In this document: positions 21,108-32,197 of the stretch, in pieces
Numbering within the stretch: the stretch's first letter is position 1
Layout of the letters: every line of letters starts with the position of its first letter
From: Tritrichomonas musculus
Taxonomy: Eukaryota > Parabasalia > Tritrichomonadida > Tritrichomonadidae
DNA: 64,000 nt
Assembly (NCBI GenBank): GCA_039105265.1
Contig: JAPFFF010000020.1
Span: 1,877,001-1,941,000, forward strand
Direction: 5' to 3'
Program-made: the position numbers and the translations under genes
Notes under the pieces: generated by a model
What the model was told of the DNA's origin: nothing
Seen by the model: only the letters and a program-made list of their open reading frames with translations
Databases searched by the model: none

Positions 21108-21829
21108 TTGCACCTCAGAGTCCTTTGTTTCAAGAAAAACAATTCTCTACTATAATTCTGCATTTTAAAACTTTTTTTAATTTTTTGGTTCATTTGTAAA
21201 TTTTATGCCTTTGAACCTTCTATTTTTTTATTGAATCTCCACAAAATACAAGGCCCCTTTTAAAATCTAGGCCAATTGCACCATATACCATAATTATTGT
21301 ATAAGAAGTATCCTCCCTTTTTCTATAACACATTATTAATCCGTCATTTGTAAGGTAAAGCAGACATTCATCAGAAATAAGATATGGGTAAAATCAATAT
21401 TTTTTTCTTAAAACTGAATTAGAAAATAAATATCTTGATTTTATTTGTTTTTTTCTGATAACCACTACCTGATTATTGGTAGCTGATAATCATATTTACC
21501 TATTTCTATAATTATAGAAATAAATAATTATTCACTGCTTTTGAATAAATTTATATATTATATTGTTTTTTTAAACTTTTTGGAATTTCAAAACCTGGAA
21601 TCATCCTATTTTCGGCGATCATTCAAATGATTTTTATACATAACCAGGTTTGAGGCTTTGGTATTTTTTCAAATTTTTTTTTTTTGGCTGAGGAATTTGA
21701 TGATATTTTTTTGTAATATTCAATAGTATTTGTGACTCTTTCTTGTCCACAACCAATTGCTCTTCTAACTTTTCTTGGGGTCAAATGAAGCTCTTTAATT
21801 TCTAAAATTAAGTGAAAGCATATATTCAA
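21108..21829 (-). pseudogene. Tc1/mariner-like transposase relic
   Basis: On the minus strand a helix-turn-helix-like piece (IKELHLTPRKVRRAIGCGQE… at ~21800-21700) is followed by a DDE-like piece (PYLISDECLLYLTNDGLIMC…IIMVYGAIGLDFKRGLVFCG at ~21390-21240). The latter matches the 'SDE…vmvWGaI…g' pattern around the first catalytic Asp of IS630/Tc1-type enzymes. Stops and frame changes separate the pieces, and the third catalytic region is missing. It is a different lineage from the intact mariner at 31096. Confidence 0.5.
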
Positions 21830-22699
21830 TCGAATATATTCAATTTTAGATTAATTATACATAATTTAATATTGTTAAAAGCTTCTCAAATCATATGGCA
21901 AATCACCAGACTCGATTCCACTTTGCTCAGTTCCCTGTGAATCACCAATGAGTAGAATCAAGAAAAATTATGTAAAATATAAAAATTTATATCAATATAA
22001 ATAAATAGTTATCATTTTGAGCAAAAAATTAAGTATACATTTTTTGAGACAATCTTCTTAAAAGAATAATTCAAATTTCACCTTATTTTTAAAACCCCCT
22101 CCAATACCGTTTACATTTTTTAACAGGTGAAAAGAAATAGTTATATCTTTTACATTATACCTCATAAAAGAATTATTATAATTATTATAAAATTAGCAAA
22201 TCCTAAATTTATATTTTTTTTAATTAATTTTGTTCTACAGTGAAAATATTTTCTGCATATTAACATATTATATGTTGTAAAAAAAACATTCAAAGTCTTC
22301 TGATAGATCCTAATGAAATATATATTTATTTAGATATTGTATAGAATTTTTGATTTAATTTCATCTCATAAATTTTTAGGTGATGATCATTTTATCTAAA
22401 TTGGCCATTTTAAACGTCAATACCAGCAAGTTGGAGGGGTTTTTTTATTTTTGCCTTTTTTTTTTTTTTTTTTGAATGAGTTGAAATACTATTCAAAAAG
22501 TGGGAAAAAAAAAAAACGAAATTCTTTCTTTTATAGGCAGGAGAAAGAAAAGTGGTCATATTTTTTATTTCAACTTGTAATAATTCAACGGATCATTTCA
22601 CCGTCATCCACTTATTTCAAACGTTACACACTTTTTACTAAATCTTTAGTCATGATTTATATGACTATTTTCAAATAAAGAAATTATTTTTTATTATTA
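21830..22699. other. Non-coding, with a candidate eroded MITE at 22090-22447
   Basis: AAAACCCCCTCCAA near 22092 and TTGGAGGGGTTTT near 22431 are inverted, and both are followed inward by a CGTTTA-type motif. This suggests a ~355-bp MITE relic. Poly-A/T runs follow at 22455-22520. There is no gene. Confidence 0.35.
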
Positions 22700-23441
22700 T
22701 ATACAAGATATAATGTTGTTATTATTTCAAAATTTTCAGGGTAGTCATAATCATCATTGACACCAATATGACCGTAGGAATAATTATTAATGGTTGATCG
22801 ATATTTTTTGATCAGAAAAACTGATCAGTTTTTTCATGAAATTCAAGGTTTTCTATGTTCTTCTTGAATACTTATATACTTATATTAAGATTTGTTTCAT
22901 TTAATATACCTATCAGTAATTCAATTAAAATTTGCTTTTTCTGTAATAATAATTGAACAATTTCTGATTTTTTTGATGACATTTAATTGATTCTTTAGGA
23001 TATTCTGATTTCTTTGTCAAATCTAATTCAGTATGATTTTCTTCATTATTATGGAATAATTCTGGGGTTTTCACCATGAATTGCATTAATCCATAGTGTC
23101 GATTCTAAATTAATTTGATTTAATCGGAAATATTGAAATATATGAATTGATCGATAAAATGTTTCATATTCAATTAAAGAAACATTTTTGCCAATTAGTA
23201 AAGGATTCGTTTCAAAAATTGAATTGTCAATGCAAGAATTAAATGAAATAATGTATTTATTTGTATTATTTTTTAATGCATTTTTGAATGATCATTGATT
23301 AATTTAATAATACATAATTGGTAATATATTGTGAAAAATAATTAATGATTTAGTAATTTTTTCTTCAATACATTAATCAATACCTTCAGTATGGCATAAA
23401 TCATATTCTGAATAATCGCTTGCATAAAATTTAATCATATT
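22700..23441 (-). pseudogene. DUF3447/ankyrin-family gene relic
   Basis: Minus-strand pieces match the DUF3447 region of the intact genes at 26981 and 51133. They are: FYASDYSEYDLCHTEGID; then SIFETNPLLIGKNVSLIEYE…FQYFRLNQINLESTLWINAI (compare SIFETNQLL…LIEYASFYGS…LTSSMWLYGIHS); then EYPKESIKCHQKNQ (compare SVKCHHNDIS); then NDDYDYPENFE near the end. Frameshifts and stops separate them. The ankyrin part is absent. It is an old, dead family member. Confidence 0.65.
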
Positions 23442-23639
23442 TACTTACGATTCTCTTAATGAAAAATTATTTATTAATCATTAATGACTAATAATGATCA
23501 ATATTTGGCCTTTCCGAAGAAAAAGAAGAAAACTTGATTTTTTTCAGCGAGATTAAACAAAACACTAAAAGAATTTCTAACAATAGCATCATTATTGACT
23601 CCATATTTGCGTTTAACACACCTCTATCTGGGTTGACTA

Positions 23640-26612
23640 CTTAAATGGTGACCAACATTCAAGACATCAAAAAAACGTTCATAATATTCAAATCTAACTT
23701 TTTTAATGGCATTGAAAAATTGAATGATTTATGGAATTAAACTCAAATACCCATAAAACTCACAAAAAATGTGAGTTTGCGACAATTCAATACTAAATTG
23801 AAATTATAATTTTCTTTCAAAAATTGTGAGGCGTTAGCAGAGCCATACATTTCCAAAATAAAAAACAAAATTTACACCATTCCTTGATCCTAAGAGCTAT
23901 CTCTTAGCTATCTTGTACATTAGGAAGAATATTCTTATCGTTTCATTCAATAACAAAGCAATTATTTCCGAATATTTCAAAATCCAAATATCTCAAATTT
24001 ATCTCTCTAAGATCATTCAATTAATTATATATTAGAAACAACGATATCGAAATAAAAACAAATAGATACTTACTTCTTCATACAAATCACTTGTTTCTAT
24101 TCATAATTAATTTCAAAAAAATTCTTAATGAAGGAGTTAATTACTTACGTTTAAATGCATGTGTTTACTATAAAATCCAAAATAGCTTGCTAAAAGTTTT
24201 CAAGTATGTAAAGATCTTTGATATTCTACAATATTTTTTTTTATTTTTCTCCTTTTTACATTTTTTTTTTAATAATAAAATGATTTTTTGCTAAATCTTA
24301 TTTTATATATTATGCTTGTTGTTCAAAATGTTGAAATATTCATAATTTTATTATCAATATTTATAGAAATAATTTTATGTTTTGATATTTTCATCATATA
24401 ATTATTGTATGAAATTTAATTTTTAATCAAAATAATTAAATATTTGCTTACACCATGCTTTTTTCAAATCATTATGAAAAAATGTTAAAAATTTTACGAA
24501 TCATATTATTCAAATTGTAAATCTTAAATAATTAAAAAGAGAGCAACATGAATTTTAACTGAAACACTTCAAAAACGACATTAAAAAGGCGCCAAATTTG
24601 AGAAAAAAAAATGGCGCCAAATTTGATAAAAAAATCTACAAATTCATCCATATCTTTTGAAATATTTTTATTAAAAAAAAATTAATTAACAAAATCAATT
24701 ATACAACTATTATCTGATTTATTTTTAGTATAATTTTTAAACACCTAATTAAATGAAAAAAATTATTTTTTAAATATTTGAATTAAACTATGAAAACAGG
24801 ATGGTAATATCATTTATTACTGATTTAATAAAATTGGTAATAATAGTTTTCACTAATATTAAATTTTTCTGAGATTATTTAAAAAAACAGATGTTTTCCT
24901 GAAAAGTAAATTTGAAACATTTAATATAAACCTTATAGCTGTATGAAACACTATGATGAATATCATAAATTGAAATTTAAAAGATAATGCCAAAATTTAA
25001 AAACAATATTTAATAAGGTTTTTTAACATACGTTTTTTTCAAAAAATAATATAAATTCATGATGCACAAACTTTATATGAACCTATTTTTTATAATAATT
25101 TTCAGCAATATTAAAAAAAAGTATTCAATTATTTGATATCTATAAAATAGCTATTTTTTGATATCAAGATTTTGGATTAAAAATGAGATATTGATAAGAT
25201 CAAAGGATGTTAATTGCAAATTGTGCGACTATACATCGTTTTGCAAAAACCTTTTTGAAATATGATCAAAATAATTATTATGTTTTTCAGCAAATTTGGT
25301 ATATATTTGGATGATTAATAAAATTAAAATCTTTGATATCAGCTGAAAATAATGGCTTAAAAACAAAACATGAGATATTGATTCAGAACGAAAAATGGAC
25401 TTTTTAATTATCTAATTTTGACAAAATATTAAAATTAAATGTATCAATAGAAAAAATTGAATAAAAATTAAAAAAAAGATTTTTTTTCTGAGTAATTTCA
25501 TAATTTTTTTGAAAAGAATTCATTCAATTGTCGCAAACTCACATTTTTTGTGAGTTTTATGGGTAATTAAATTGGACGGCCTTGATTCGTGCAGAATACA
25601 GTGGTCATAAAGATATTGTTGAACAATTATTAAGATAAGAAGGCATTGATGTCAACATAAAACACATTTTAAATCTAAATCATTCATGACATTCAAATCT
25701 AACTTTTTTCATTATATTGAAATTTTGAATGATTTATGGAATTTTTGAAATAAAATGTTAACTAATCTGCCATTGACTTTGCAAGCGAAAAAGAATATCC
25801 AGAAATTTGTGACCTTCTATCTAATGGACCGATCAAATCAAGTAAAGAAGAAGCAGAAACGAAAGTAGAGCCAACAACACAAGAAGATACAATTGAAAAA
25901 CCACCAAAGATTGAATCGTCACCATCGAAACAAGAAATGGAATCACTGATTATCAAAGTTCAACAACAAGAAGAGAAAATCAAAGAAAATGAAAATCAAA
26001 ATGCAAAACTTGAACACGAAAAGAAGGTTCTAACAAACACGATCAGTGAACTCGAAAATGAAAACAATCTTGCAAATGACGAAATAAAAAAATTAAGAGC
26101 CAAAATAGAACAAGTTAGTGAAGAAAACAGAAATTTGAAGAAAGAATCAAAATCTTTTAAAGAAGAAAATGCAAAATTGAAAGAGAAAGATCATATTTCG
26201 AGTGAAAATAGTGCCGATGAAGTTCAGAAATTTATGAGTAGCTTCCGAATTCTCAGTGAAGAAGAGATTGAAAATCTTGAAAAGATAGAAGAAATCGGTG
26301 CAGGTGGAGGAGGAAAAGTGGTTAAAGTAGTTGCTATTTAAAAAGTTGTATGCGTTGAAGCAAATGGTGGTGAACAATTCAAGCTTCAAAAATCTTCAAA
26401 ATTTCATCCAAGAATATGAAATCATAAACATGCTTAATCATCCGAACAATATTGAAGCGATTGGAATCTTCATGAGCAACGAAAGCATTCCGCCGAGCAT
26501 CCCTCTTGAATATTGTCCGAACAACTTACAAAAAGCGATTGAAGACAAAATCTTAACAAATGAAGAAGTTGTTGAAATCATCTACCAAATTGTTGAAGCA
26601 ATGAATAATTGA
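23640..26612 (+). pseudogene. Ankyrin + coiled-coil + protein-kinase gene, broken and split by a transposon
   Basis: Reading order: an ankyrin-array piece (23647-23749, …NIQDIKKTFIIFKSNFF), the 23750-25564 element, more ankyrin sequence (25565-25680, with an internal stop), a C-cap (SAIDFASEKEYPEICDLLSN, ~25768), a Glu/Lys/Thr-rich linker, a long coiled coil (25937-26220, VQQQEEKIKENENQNAKLEH…) and the start of a kinase domain (EEIGAGGGGKVVKVV… / …KKLYALKQM…NHPNNIEAIGIFMS…). A frame change near 26335 splits the kinase N-lobe. The frame stops at 26612 after EIIYQIVEAMNN, before the catalytic loop, so no active kinase can be made. The intact ancestor would be an ankyrin-repeat kinase of the type common in trichomonads. 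Confidence 0.7.
23750..25564. mobile_element. 1.8 kb TA-flanked element with hairpin-bearing TIRs
   Basis: The ends CCCATAAAACTCACAAAAAA… and its exact reverse complement are 38-bp perfect inverted repeats (about 42 with one mismatch), flanked by TA (23748-23749, 25565-25566). Each TIR contains its own hairpin (AACTCACA…TGTGAGTT). It sits inside an ankyrin unit: the flanks join to the expected repeat sequence. No transposase ORF is present. Internally there are two direct copies of GGCGCCAAATTTGA (24588, 24613). Confidence 0.85.
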
Positions 26613-26722
26613 TTACTAGCATTGTTGATTTTTTTTTTCAGTCACTTTTTATAAAATTGACCTATTTATGGAGAAAAAAAATTATTTTATTTCACTTTCC
26701 AATTATTGGACAAACTTTATAA
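26607..26722. repeat. Dispersed repeat, copy 2 (shared with 495-562)
   Basis: It begins TTGATTACTAGCATTGTTGA exactly where the kinase frame ends and finishes CCAATTATTGGACAAACTTT. Relative to copy 1 it carries about 50 extra bases in the middle. Confidence 0.6.
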
Positions 26723-26964
26723 ACAAATAATAGAAAATTTGAAATGTTTATGACCATTATAATTACAATTTAATTAATTAAGTCTTTATTATAATAAAAT
26801 TATTCATATATTTAGTTTGGATTAAGGATGATCATTTTATATTAACAGATCTGAACCACTTGAAGTCATCATTTCTAAAAATGAAATGTTTTTTAATGAC
26901 TATCGTAATTTAGTTGCTGCCTATTATTAATTATTTAAAAATAATTACTTTTTCATATCACATT

Positions 26965-26970
26965 TCATAT
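26965..26970 (+). promoter_or_regulatory. Initiator-like element (TCATAT)
   Basis: TCATAT fits TCAYW and lies 10 nt upstream of the ATG at 26981. Two further TCAYW words occur at 26953 and 26958. Confidence 0.35.
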
Positions 26971-26980
26971 ATTTGGTAAA

Positions 26981-28156
26981 ATGAGTTCTGAAACATATGT
27001 TGAAAAAATGAAAAGTATTCAGAATGCTCTTCTAGAATTTCTTGAAGATAAATCAGATGCAGATGATAAATTTGAAAATCTTATTAATCATCTCTCAACT
27101 CATGAAATAATTAATGGTCAACATGAATTCGAAAGATTTTTACAGTTAATAAACAGTATTGGAAACAATCATCAACGTATTCCGAATTTTATTTGCAAAA
27201 TTGAGCGAATTTTGAGACAATTCAAGCAAGATCTCCAAAAATATTTTTCAAATTCAGAAATTTTCAAAATTTTCAAAGATAACAAGCGAATGCTTCTATT
27301 TCTTCTTGAAGAAAAAATGATGATAATTGATGAACACATTTTTTTAAAAATTTTGATTTATGAATACAAAGAAAACTATTGTGAATATTTTCAACCAGAA
27401 ATCAAACAGTTTCTCACAGAAGAAAACATTGAAAAATACATCCGCAAAAATAAATTATTAAAAGACAACAAATTTATTGAACGAATGAACAAAGAAGTTG
27501 AATCAAATTTCTATGAAAAACGACGAGAAGGACTGAATGATGATTATTTGTGTGAACTGATTCGAAACAACGAAATCAAAGAATTTATCAGATTTACAGA
27601 ACAAAGTAATTTGTCACTTGAAATTGAAATTAAAGAATCAATTTTTGAAACGAATCAACTTTTGACAGGTGCATATAAAATCAGTCTGATTGAATATGCA
27701 TCATTTTATGGCTCGAATGACATCATCAAATACATGGAAAAGAGAGGAGTTGAACTGACATCATCGATGTGGCTTTATGGAATTCACAGTTGCAATGCAG
27801 AACTGATCAGATATCTTGAAGAGAATCATGTTTCACCACCAAAGAATGATTATGAAAGAATTCTTAGAGAATCGGTTAAATGTCATCACAACGATATTTC
27901 GAACTACATCATCGACAATTTAATGAACGAAGAAGATATACAAAACGACATTGAAAATAATTTTTTTGAAAATCTTTATCGATATGCAGTTGAATATCAC
28001 AATTATTGCTTTTTCCCAACAAACATGAAACACAAAAACATGTTTTTTTATTTATGTGAATTTGATTATTACACACTTGTGGAGCTTTATATAAAAGAAG
28101 GAAACATTGACATCAATGCAACAATTAAAACATTAATCATTCAAATAACATTTTAA
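26981..28156 (+). CDS. DUF3447-domain protein (N-terminal part of an ankyrin family gene)
   Basis: The 391-residue open frame starts MSSETYVEKMKSIQNALLEF. The N-terminal ~200 residues are helical and family-typical. DUF3447 lies at ~225-345 (SLIEYASFYGSNDIIKYMEK…SSMWLYGIHSCNAELIRYLE…SVKCHHNDISNYII). It ends …YYTLVELYIKEGNIDINATI, the entry into ankyrin repeats, and then stops. The ankyrin units that follow (28157-28700) are in shifted frames, so today's product would lack them. A paralogue at 51133-52263 is about 60% identical by eye and ends at the same point. The cellular role is unknown. Trichomonads carry hundreds of such proteins. Confidence 0.8.
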   Translation: MSSETYVEKMKSIQNALLEFLEDKSDADDKFENLINHLSTHEIINGQHEFERFLQLINSIGNNHQRIPNFICKIERILRQFKQDLQKYFSNSEIFKIFKDNKRMLLFLLEEKMMIIDEHIFLKILIYEYKENYCEYFQPEIKQFLTEENIEKYIRKNKLLKDNKFIERMNKEVESNFYEKRREGLNDDYLCELIRNNEIKEFIRFTEQSNLSLEIEIKESIFETNQLLTGAYKISLIEYASFYGSNDIIKYMEKRGVELTSSMWLYGIHSCNAELIRYLEENHVSPPKNDYERILRESVKCHHNDISNYIIDNLMNEEDIQNDIENNFFENLYRYAVEYHNYCFFPTNMKHKNMFFYLCEFDYYTLVELYIKEGNIDINATIKTLIIQITF

Positions 28157-28700
28157 ATCAAAAACATTCATAAAATTCAAATCTAACTTTTTGAATTTTA
28201 TTGAAAAATTGAATGATTTATGGAATTTAACTCGAACATTTTAATAATACGGCTTTGATTATTGCCGCAAGAGAAGACCATAAAGAAATCGTTGAATTAT
28301 TAATAAGACAAGAAGGAATTGATATCAACATGAAAAACATTTTAAATTAAAAAGCATTCATAATATTCAAATCTAACTTTTTTCATTATATTGAAAAATT
28401 GAATGATTTATGGAATTTAACTCTAACATTTTAATAATACGGCGTTGATTTTTGCTGCAAAGGAAGGTTATAAAGAAATTGTTGAACTATTAATAAGACA
28501 AGAAGGCATTGATATCAACATGAAAAACATTTTAAATTAAAAAGCATTCATAATATTCAAATCTAACTTTTTTCATAATATTGAAAAATTGAATAATTTA
28601 TGGAATTTTGAAGTAATATATTCACAAATCTGCCATTGATTTTGCAAGAAATAATAATTATCAAGAAATTGTTAACATTCTATCTAATGGATGATCCAAA
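28157..28700 (+). pseudogene. Decayed ankyrin array (190-bp units) of the preceding gene
   Basis: Linker landmarks (ATCTAAC) at 28181, 28371 and 28561 are exactly 190 bp apart. Each unit holds an ankyrin block (NTALIFAAKEGYKEIVELLI…EGIDINMKNILN) and a linker (FIIFKSNFFHYIEKLNDLWN). In the plus array the linker frame stays in phase with the previous block except for a TAA stop, and an extra T before AATAATACG shifts the next block. It ends with a cap piece SAIDFARNNNYQEIVNILSN followed by stops. Confidence 0.75.
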
Positions 28701-29052
28701 CAATCGAAGCAACAACATAAGAAATAAAATGAAAGTTCATATGAATACCACTTATTTCAACATTCAAAAGATTTAAATCATTGACTACTTAAATAAACTT
28801 TTTTAACTTAAATAATATTTTTTTTTTTTATAAACTTAAAGAAGGTAGTAAGACAAGTACTTGCTTTTTTAGAATGCTTCATTCTTATGGTTTTAAAGAA
28901 AAACTGGATTTTGAGACATTTACAACATTTCATTTATTGTCATTGATTTTATGAGATTTTTGAAAAGTTAAAACCAGAAAATATTTTTTGTTGATAATGA
29001 CTCTGTGAGATCTATGAAAAGTTAAAAAGGGAAAAATATTCTTGGAAGTATA
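28701..29052. other. Intergenic
   Basis: No gene is seen. It is AT-rich sequence between the ankyrin relic and the next MITE. Confidence 0.4.
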
Positions 29053-29629
29053 CCCTCCTCTCCCTACAATTCGTAATTCTTTTGAGTGATTTTTTTTATA
29101 TCTCCATAAATAAACAATTTTTAAAAATTATTTTATATTAATTAAATTCAGCTATATAAAATATTAATATTAATATATTTTTTTATTTTCAAAATCAAAG
29201 AAAATAAAGTGTGTCCACAATTAAGAAAGTATTTTTTGAATAAGCTCATAGAAATATTGAATGAGTTTTCACAATTTTAACATTCCTAATAGTGGACACT
29301 TTATGGAAAAATAAGCATAAAAAGATTTTTTTTTAACGTATGGAATGTGGCCAACAAATGAATAGTATTAATATTTATGCATAATCCTACAAAATTCATA
29401 AACTTTTTTTCCAAAAAAATGGATTGGAAAAAAATATAATATTATTTTTCTTTTTTCTTTTTAGCAATTCCAAAATAATATGGATTTATTGAAACTGCTT
29501 TAGAAGTAAGATTTAATTAATGTAATCATCATTTTATATTTTCATTTGATTTTCATATATTTTAATTATAAAAAATCAGAAAATTCTGAAAAGTATTCAA
29601 AAAAGTTACAAATTGTTGGGAGAGGAGGG
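29053..29629. mobile_element. 577-bp MITE (TIR CCCTCCTCTCCC) with a nested inverted repeat
   Basis: CCCTCCTCTCCCTACAATTC and the right end GAATTT…-type ACAAATTGTTGGGAGAGGAGGG are inverted (about 28 bp, few mismatches), with TA on both sides (29051-29052, 29630-29631). Inside, TAAAGTGTGTCCACAATTA (~29206) and TAATAGTGGACACTTTA (~29290) form a second, ~100-bp inverted-repeat unit, suggesting one element inserted in another. No ORF. Confidence 0.7.
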
Positions 29630-29736
29630 TATCTTCAAATAAAAATTACAAAAAAAAATTACATTTATATATATTCTTAATTGCAAAAACTAGTGCATAT
29701 TCTAAAATATAATTAAGTCGTTTCAAAAATCCATAG

Positions 29737-29888
29737 TAAAAAGGTCAAAAAATTGACCATGCTCTTTTTTTTTTTAAAATTGTGAACAATGATTTTCTCA
29801 CCAATATTTGTTTTATAAGATTAATAAATGTTGTTTAAATACTTAAATTTAAGTATGGTCAATTCTTTTTATTTTGACCTTTTTATTA
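29737..29888. mobile_element. ~150-bp inverted-repeat element
   Basis: TAAAAAGGTCAAAAAATTGA…CCAT and, inverted, ATGGTCAATTC…TTGACCTTTTTATTA bracket about 150 bp, with TA at the edges. It is a small MITE or foldback structure with no coding content. Confidence 0.5.
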
Positions 29889-30154
29889 CCGATCTCATGA
29901 AATGCTACGGATTTTATAATAAAACATTATTTCAAATTTCTGGTCCGATAAGTCCGTACCAAAATTCTGACTTTTTTATATTTATTATATTAAAATAATT
30001 AACTTGGGGAACAAATTTGACAAGATTTGACTGGGAACAAATAAGATGAGTCAAAAATTTTCCAAAAAATTTTCCAAAAATTTTATTAAATTTTCCATCA
30101 TTTTCCTTTAAATTTTAGATGGTTATTTAATTTTTTCAATAGATCAGGTATATT

Positions 30155-30160
30155 TCATTT
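30155..30160 (+). promoter_or_regulatory. Initiator-like element (TCATTT)
   Basis: TCATTT lies 11 nt upstream of the ATG at 30172. Confidence 0.45.
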
Positions 30161-30889
30161 TTTTATTAATAATGATTAACGCGATTAATTACGATTTAGA
30201 AAAGATCAAAAAAGAAATAACTGAGCTAAAGAATTATTCAATGACGAAATTTGAAAATGAAATAGAAATTTTGAAAAATGAAATAGAAGATATAAAACAT
30301 GAAATAGAAGATATAAAACAAAATCAAATACCAAATATAGCAGAAGAAACACATAAGGAAAATGATAATATTAGACAAAATATAACAGATCAGATAAATC
30401 AACATAAACAAGAAGAAATAAATGAAATTGAATCTCTTAAAAATGAAATAAAAGATATAAAACAAAATCAGATTCCATATTTAACAGATGTAGTACATCG
30501 AGAAAATGATAATATTAGACAAAATATAACAGATCAGATAAATCAACATAAACAAGAAGAAATAAATGAAATTGAATCTCTTAAAAATGAAATAAAAGAT
30601 ATAAAACAAAATCAGATTCCATATTTAACAGATGTAGTACATCGAGAATATGATAATATTAGACAAAATATAACAGATCAGATAAATCAACATAAACAAG
30701 AAGAAATAAATGAAATTGAATCTCTTAAAAATGAAATAAAAGATATAAAACAAAATCAGATTCCATATTTAACAGATGTAGTACATCGAGAAAATGATAA
30801 TATTAGACAAAATATAACAGATCAGATAAATCAACATAAACAAGAAGAAATAAATGAAATTGAATCTCTTAAAAATGAAATAAAAGATA

Positions 30890-32197
30890 TAGGGGTTAAA
30901 AAAAGTTCTGACCCCCCCTCTGTTTTTTGACACCTGCTTGCCTAAAATTTGGTTTTATTCTATATTTAGATAGTATAGATGATAATGATCATTCTTAAAT
31001 AAAAACTTCTAAAAATTAATTATTCATCATCTCAAAAAACAGCTTTTTTGAAAGATCATGCGTTTAAAATTTTCATTTTTTACGTTTAAAATAAAATGGA
31101 TAATCGCGAGCAAAGAATTGTTATCAAGTATTTCTTCCTGAAAGGATGGGGATACAAAAAAATTACAACAGAGTTAACAGATACATTAGAAGATGACGCT
31201 CTTAGTATGTCAACAATCCAACGATGGGTCAACAGGTTCAAAAGTGGAGATTTATCATGCAATGATTTAGAACGCGAAGGAAGGCCAAATTTGGATATAT
31301 CTGATACTATTTCAGCCATTTTGCAAGATGAACCTTATTCAACTGCAAAAAGTATTGCATCACGATTATGTTGCTCTGTTCCAACGGTTATTTTCAATTT
31401 AACCGATGTCCTTCATTTGAAAAGGTTTATCAGAAGATGGGTCCCTCATCAACTCACCCCGGAAAATAAGATCGAACGAGTTGAAAAATCAAGAGCACTT
31501 TTGAAAACATTGTACTCTTGTCAAGAAAATAATTTCATCTCACTAATAACCTTAGATGAATCATGGTTCTATTTTGATTATGAAACAAATGCTATGTATG
31601 CACCATCAATTGAAAAAGTTCCACCAAGAGTTCTGAAAAAAATTGGTTCAAAAAAATGCATGATCACAATTGCTTTCAGTGGAGACCGTTTAATATGTAT
31701 TGATGCACTTCCAAAAGGGATCAAATTCAATCAAGAATATTTCATTACCAATATTCTTGATGAAATTTGCCAATTCATTCATCATGGAGATCATAATATC
31801 CGAATTAAACAGTTCATTCTGCATATGGATAACAGCAGAATTCACAACGGTTCGAAAACAAGTGAATTTTTGAGTGACCATAGACTCAAAAGAGTTGATC
31901 ACCCGGCTTATTCTCCAGATTTAAGCCCGTGTGATTTCTGGCTCTTTGGACGAATTAAGCAACTGCTTGAGGAAAAAAAGTTAGAGAGCCCAGAAGAACT
32001 CATCTCAGAAATACAGTCACTTTTTAATGAAGTGACTTTCGAAGAGCTCCAATCAGTCTTTCAAGAATGGATTGAAAGATTAAACTGGGTAATAAGCAAC
32101 AATGGAGAGTATTATATTAAACAATAAAAATTAATTTTAATTATCTTAATTATTTGTCAAAAAACAAAGGGGGGGTCAGAACTTTTTTTAACCCCTA
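30890..32197 (+). mobile_element. Whole-looking mariner element with 43-bp TIRs
   Basis: The 1308-bp element begins TAGGGGTTAAAAAAAGTTCT and ends with its reverse complement. The TIRs run 43 bp with one mismatch. The host TA is duplicated (30888-30889, 32198-32199): removing element plus one TA restores GATATAAAAC, the sequence found at every other unit junction. It contains one uninterrupted transposase ORF. It looks complete and resembles Tvmar1-type mariners described from Trichomonas vaginalis. Confidence 0.95.
31096..32127 (+). CDS. Mariner transposase (DD34D), full length
   Basis: The 343-residue protein has an N-terminal paired helix-turn-helix region (~1-120: YFFLKGWGYKKITTEL…STIQRWVNRFKSG…REGRPN) and a catalytic core with LITLDESWFYF (Asp1), FILHMDNSRIH (Asp2) and AYSPDLSPCDFWLFG (Asp3). 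Exactly 34 residues lie between Asp2 and Asp3, defining the mariner family. WVPHQLTPENK is the conserved linker segment (WVPHEL in most mariners). Start ATG and stop (within TAAA) are intact and no internal damage is seen, so it may be active. It would act in the nucleus on the 43-bp TIRs. Confidence 0.95.
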   Translation: MDNREQRIVIKYFFLKGWGYKKITTELTDTLEDDALSMSTIQRWVNRFKSGDLSCNDLEREGRPNLDISDTISAILQDEPYSTAKSIASRLCCSVPTVIFNLTDVLHLKRFIRRWVPHQLTPENKIERVEKSRALLKTLYSCQENNFISLITLDESWFYFDYETNAMYAPSIEKVPPRVLKKIGSKKCMITIAFSGDRLICIDALPKGIKFNQEYFITNILDEICQFIHHGDHNIRIKQFILHMDNSRIHNGSKTSEFLSDHRLKRVDHPAYSPDLSPCDFWLFGRIKQLLEEKKLESPEELISEIQSLFNEVTFEELQSVFQEWIERLNWVISNNGEYYIKQ

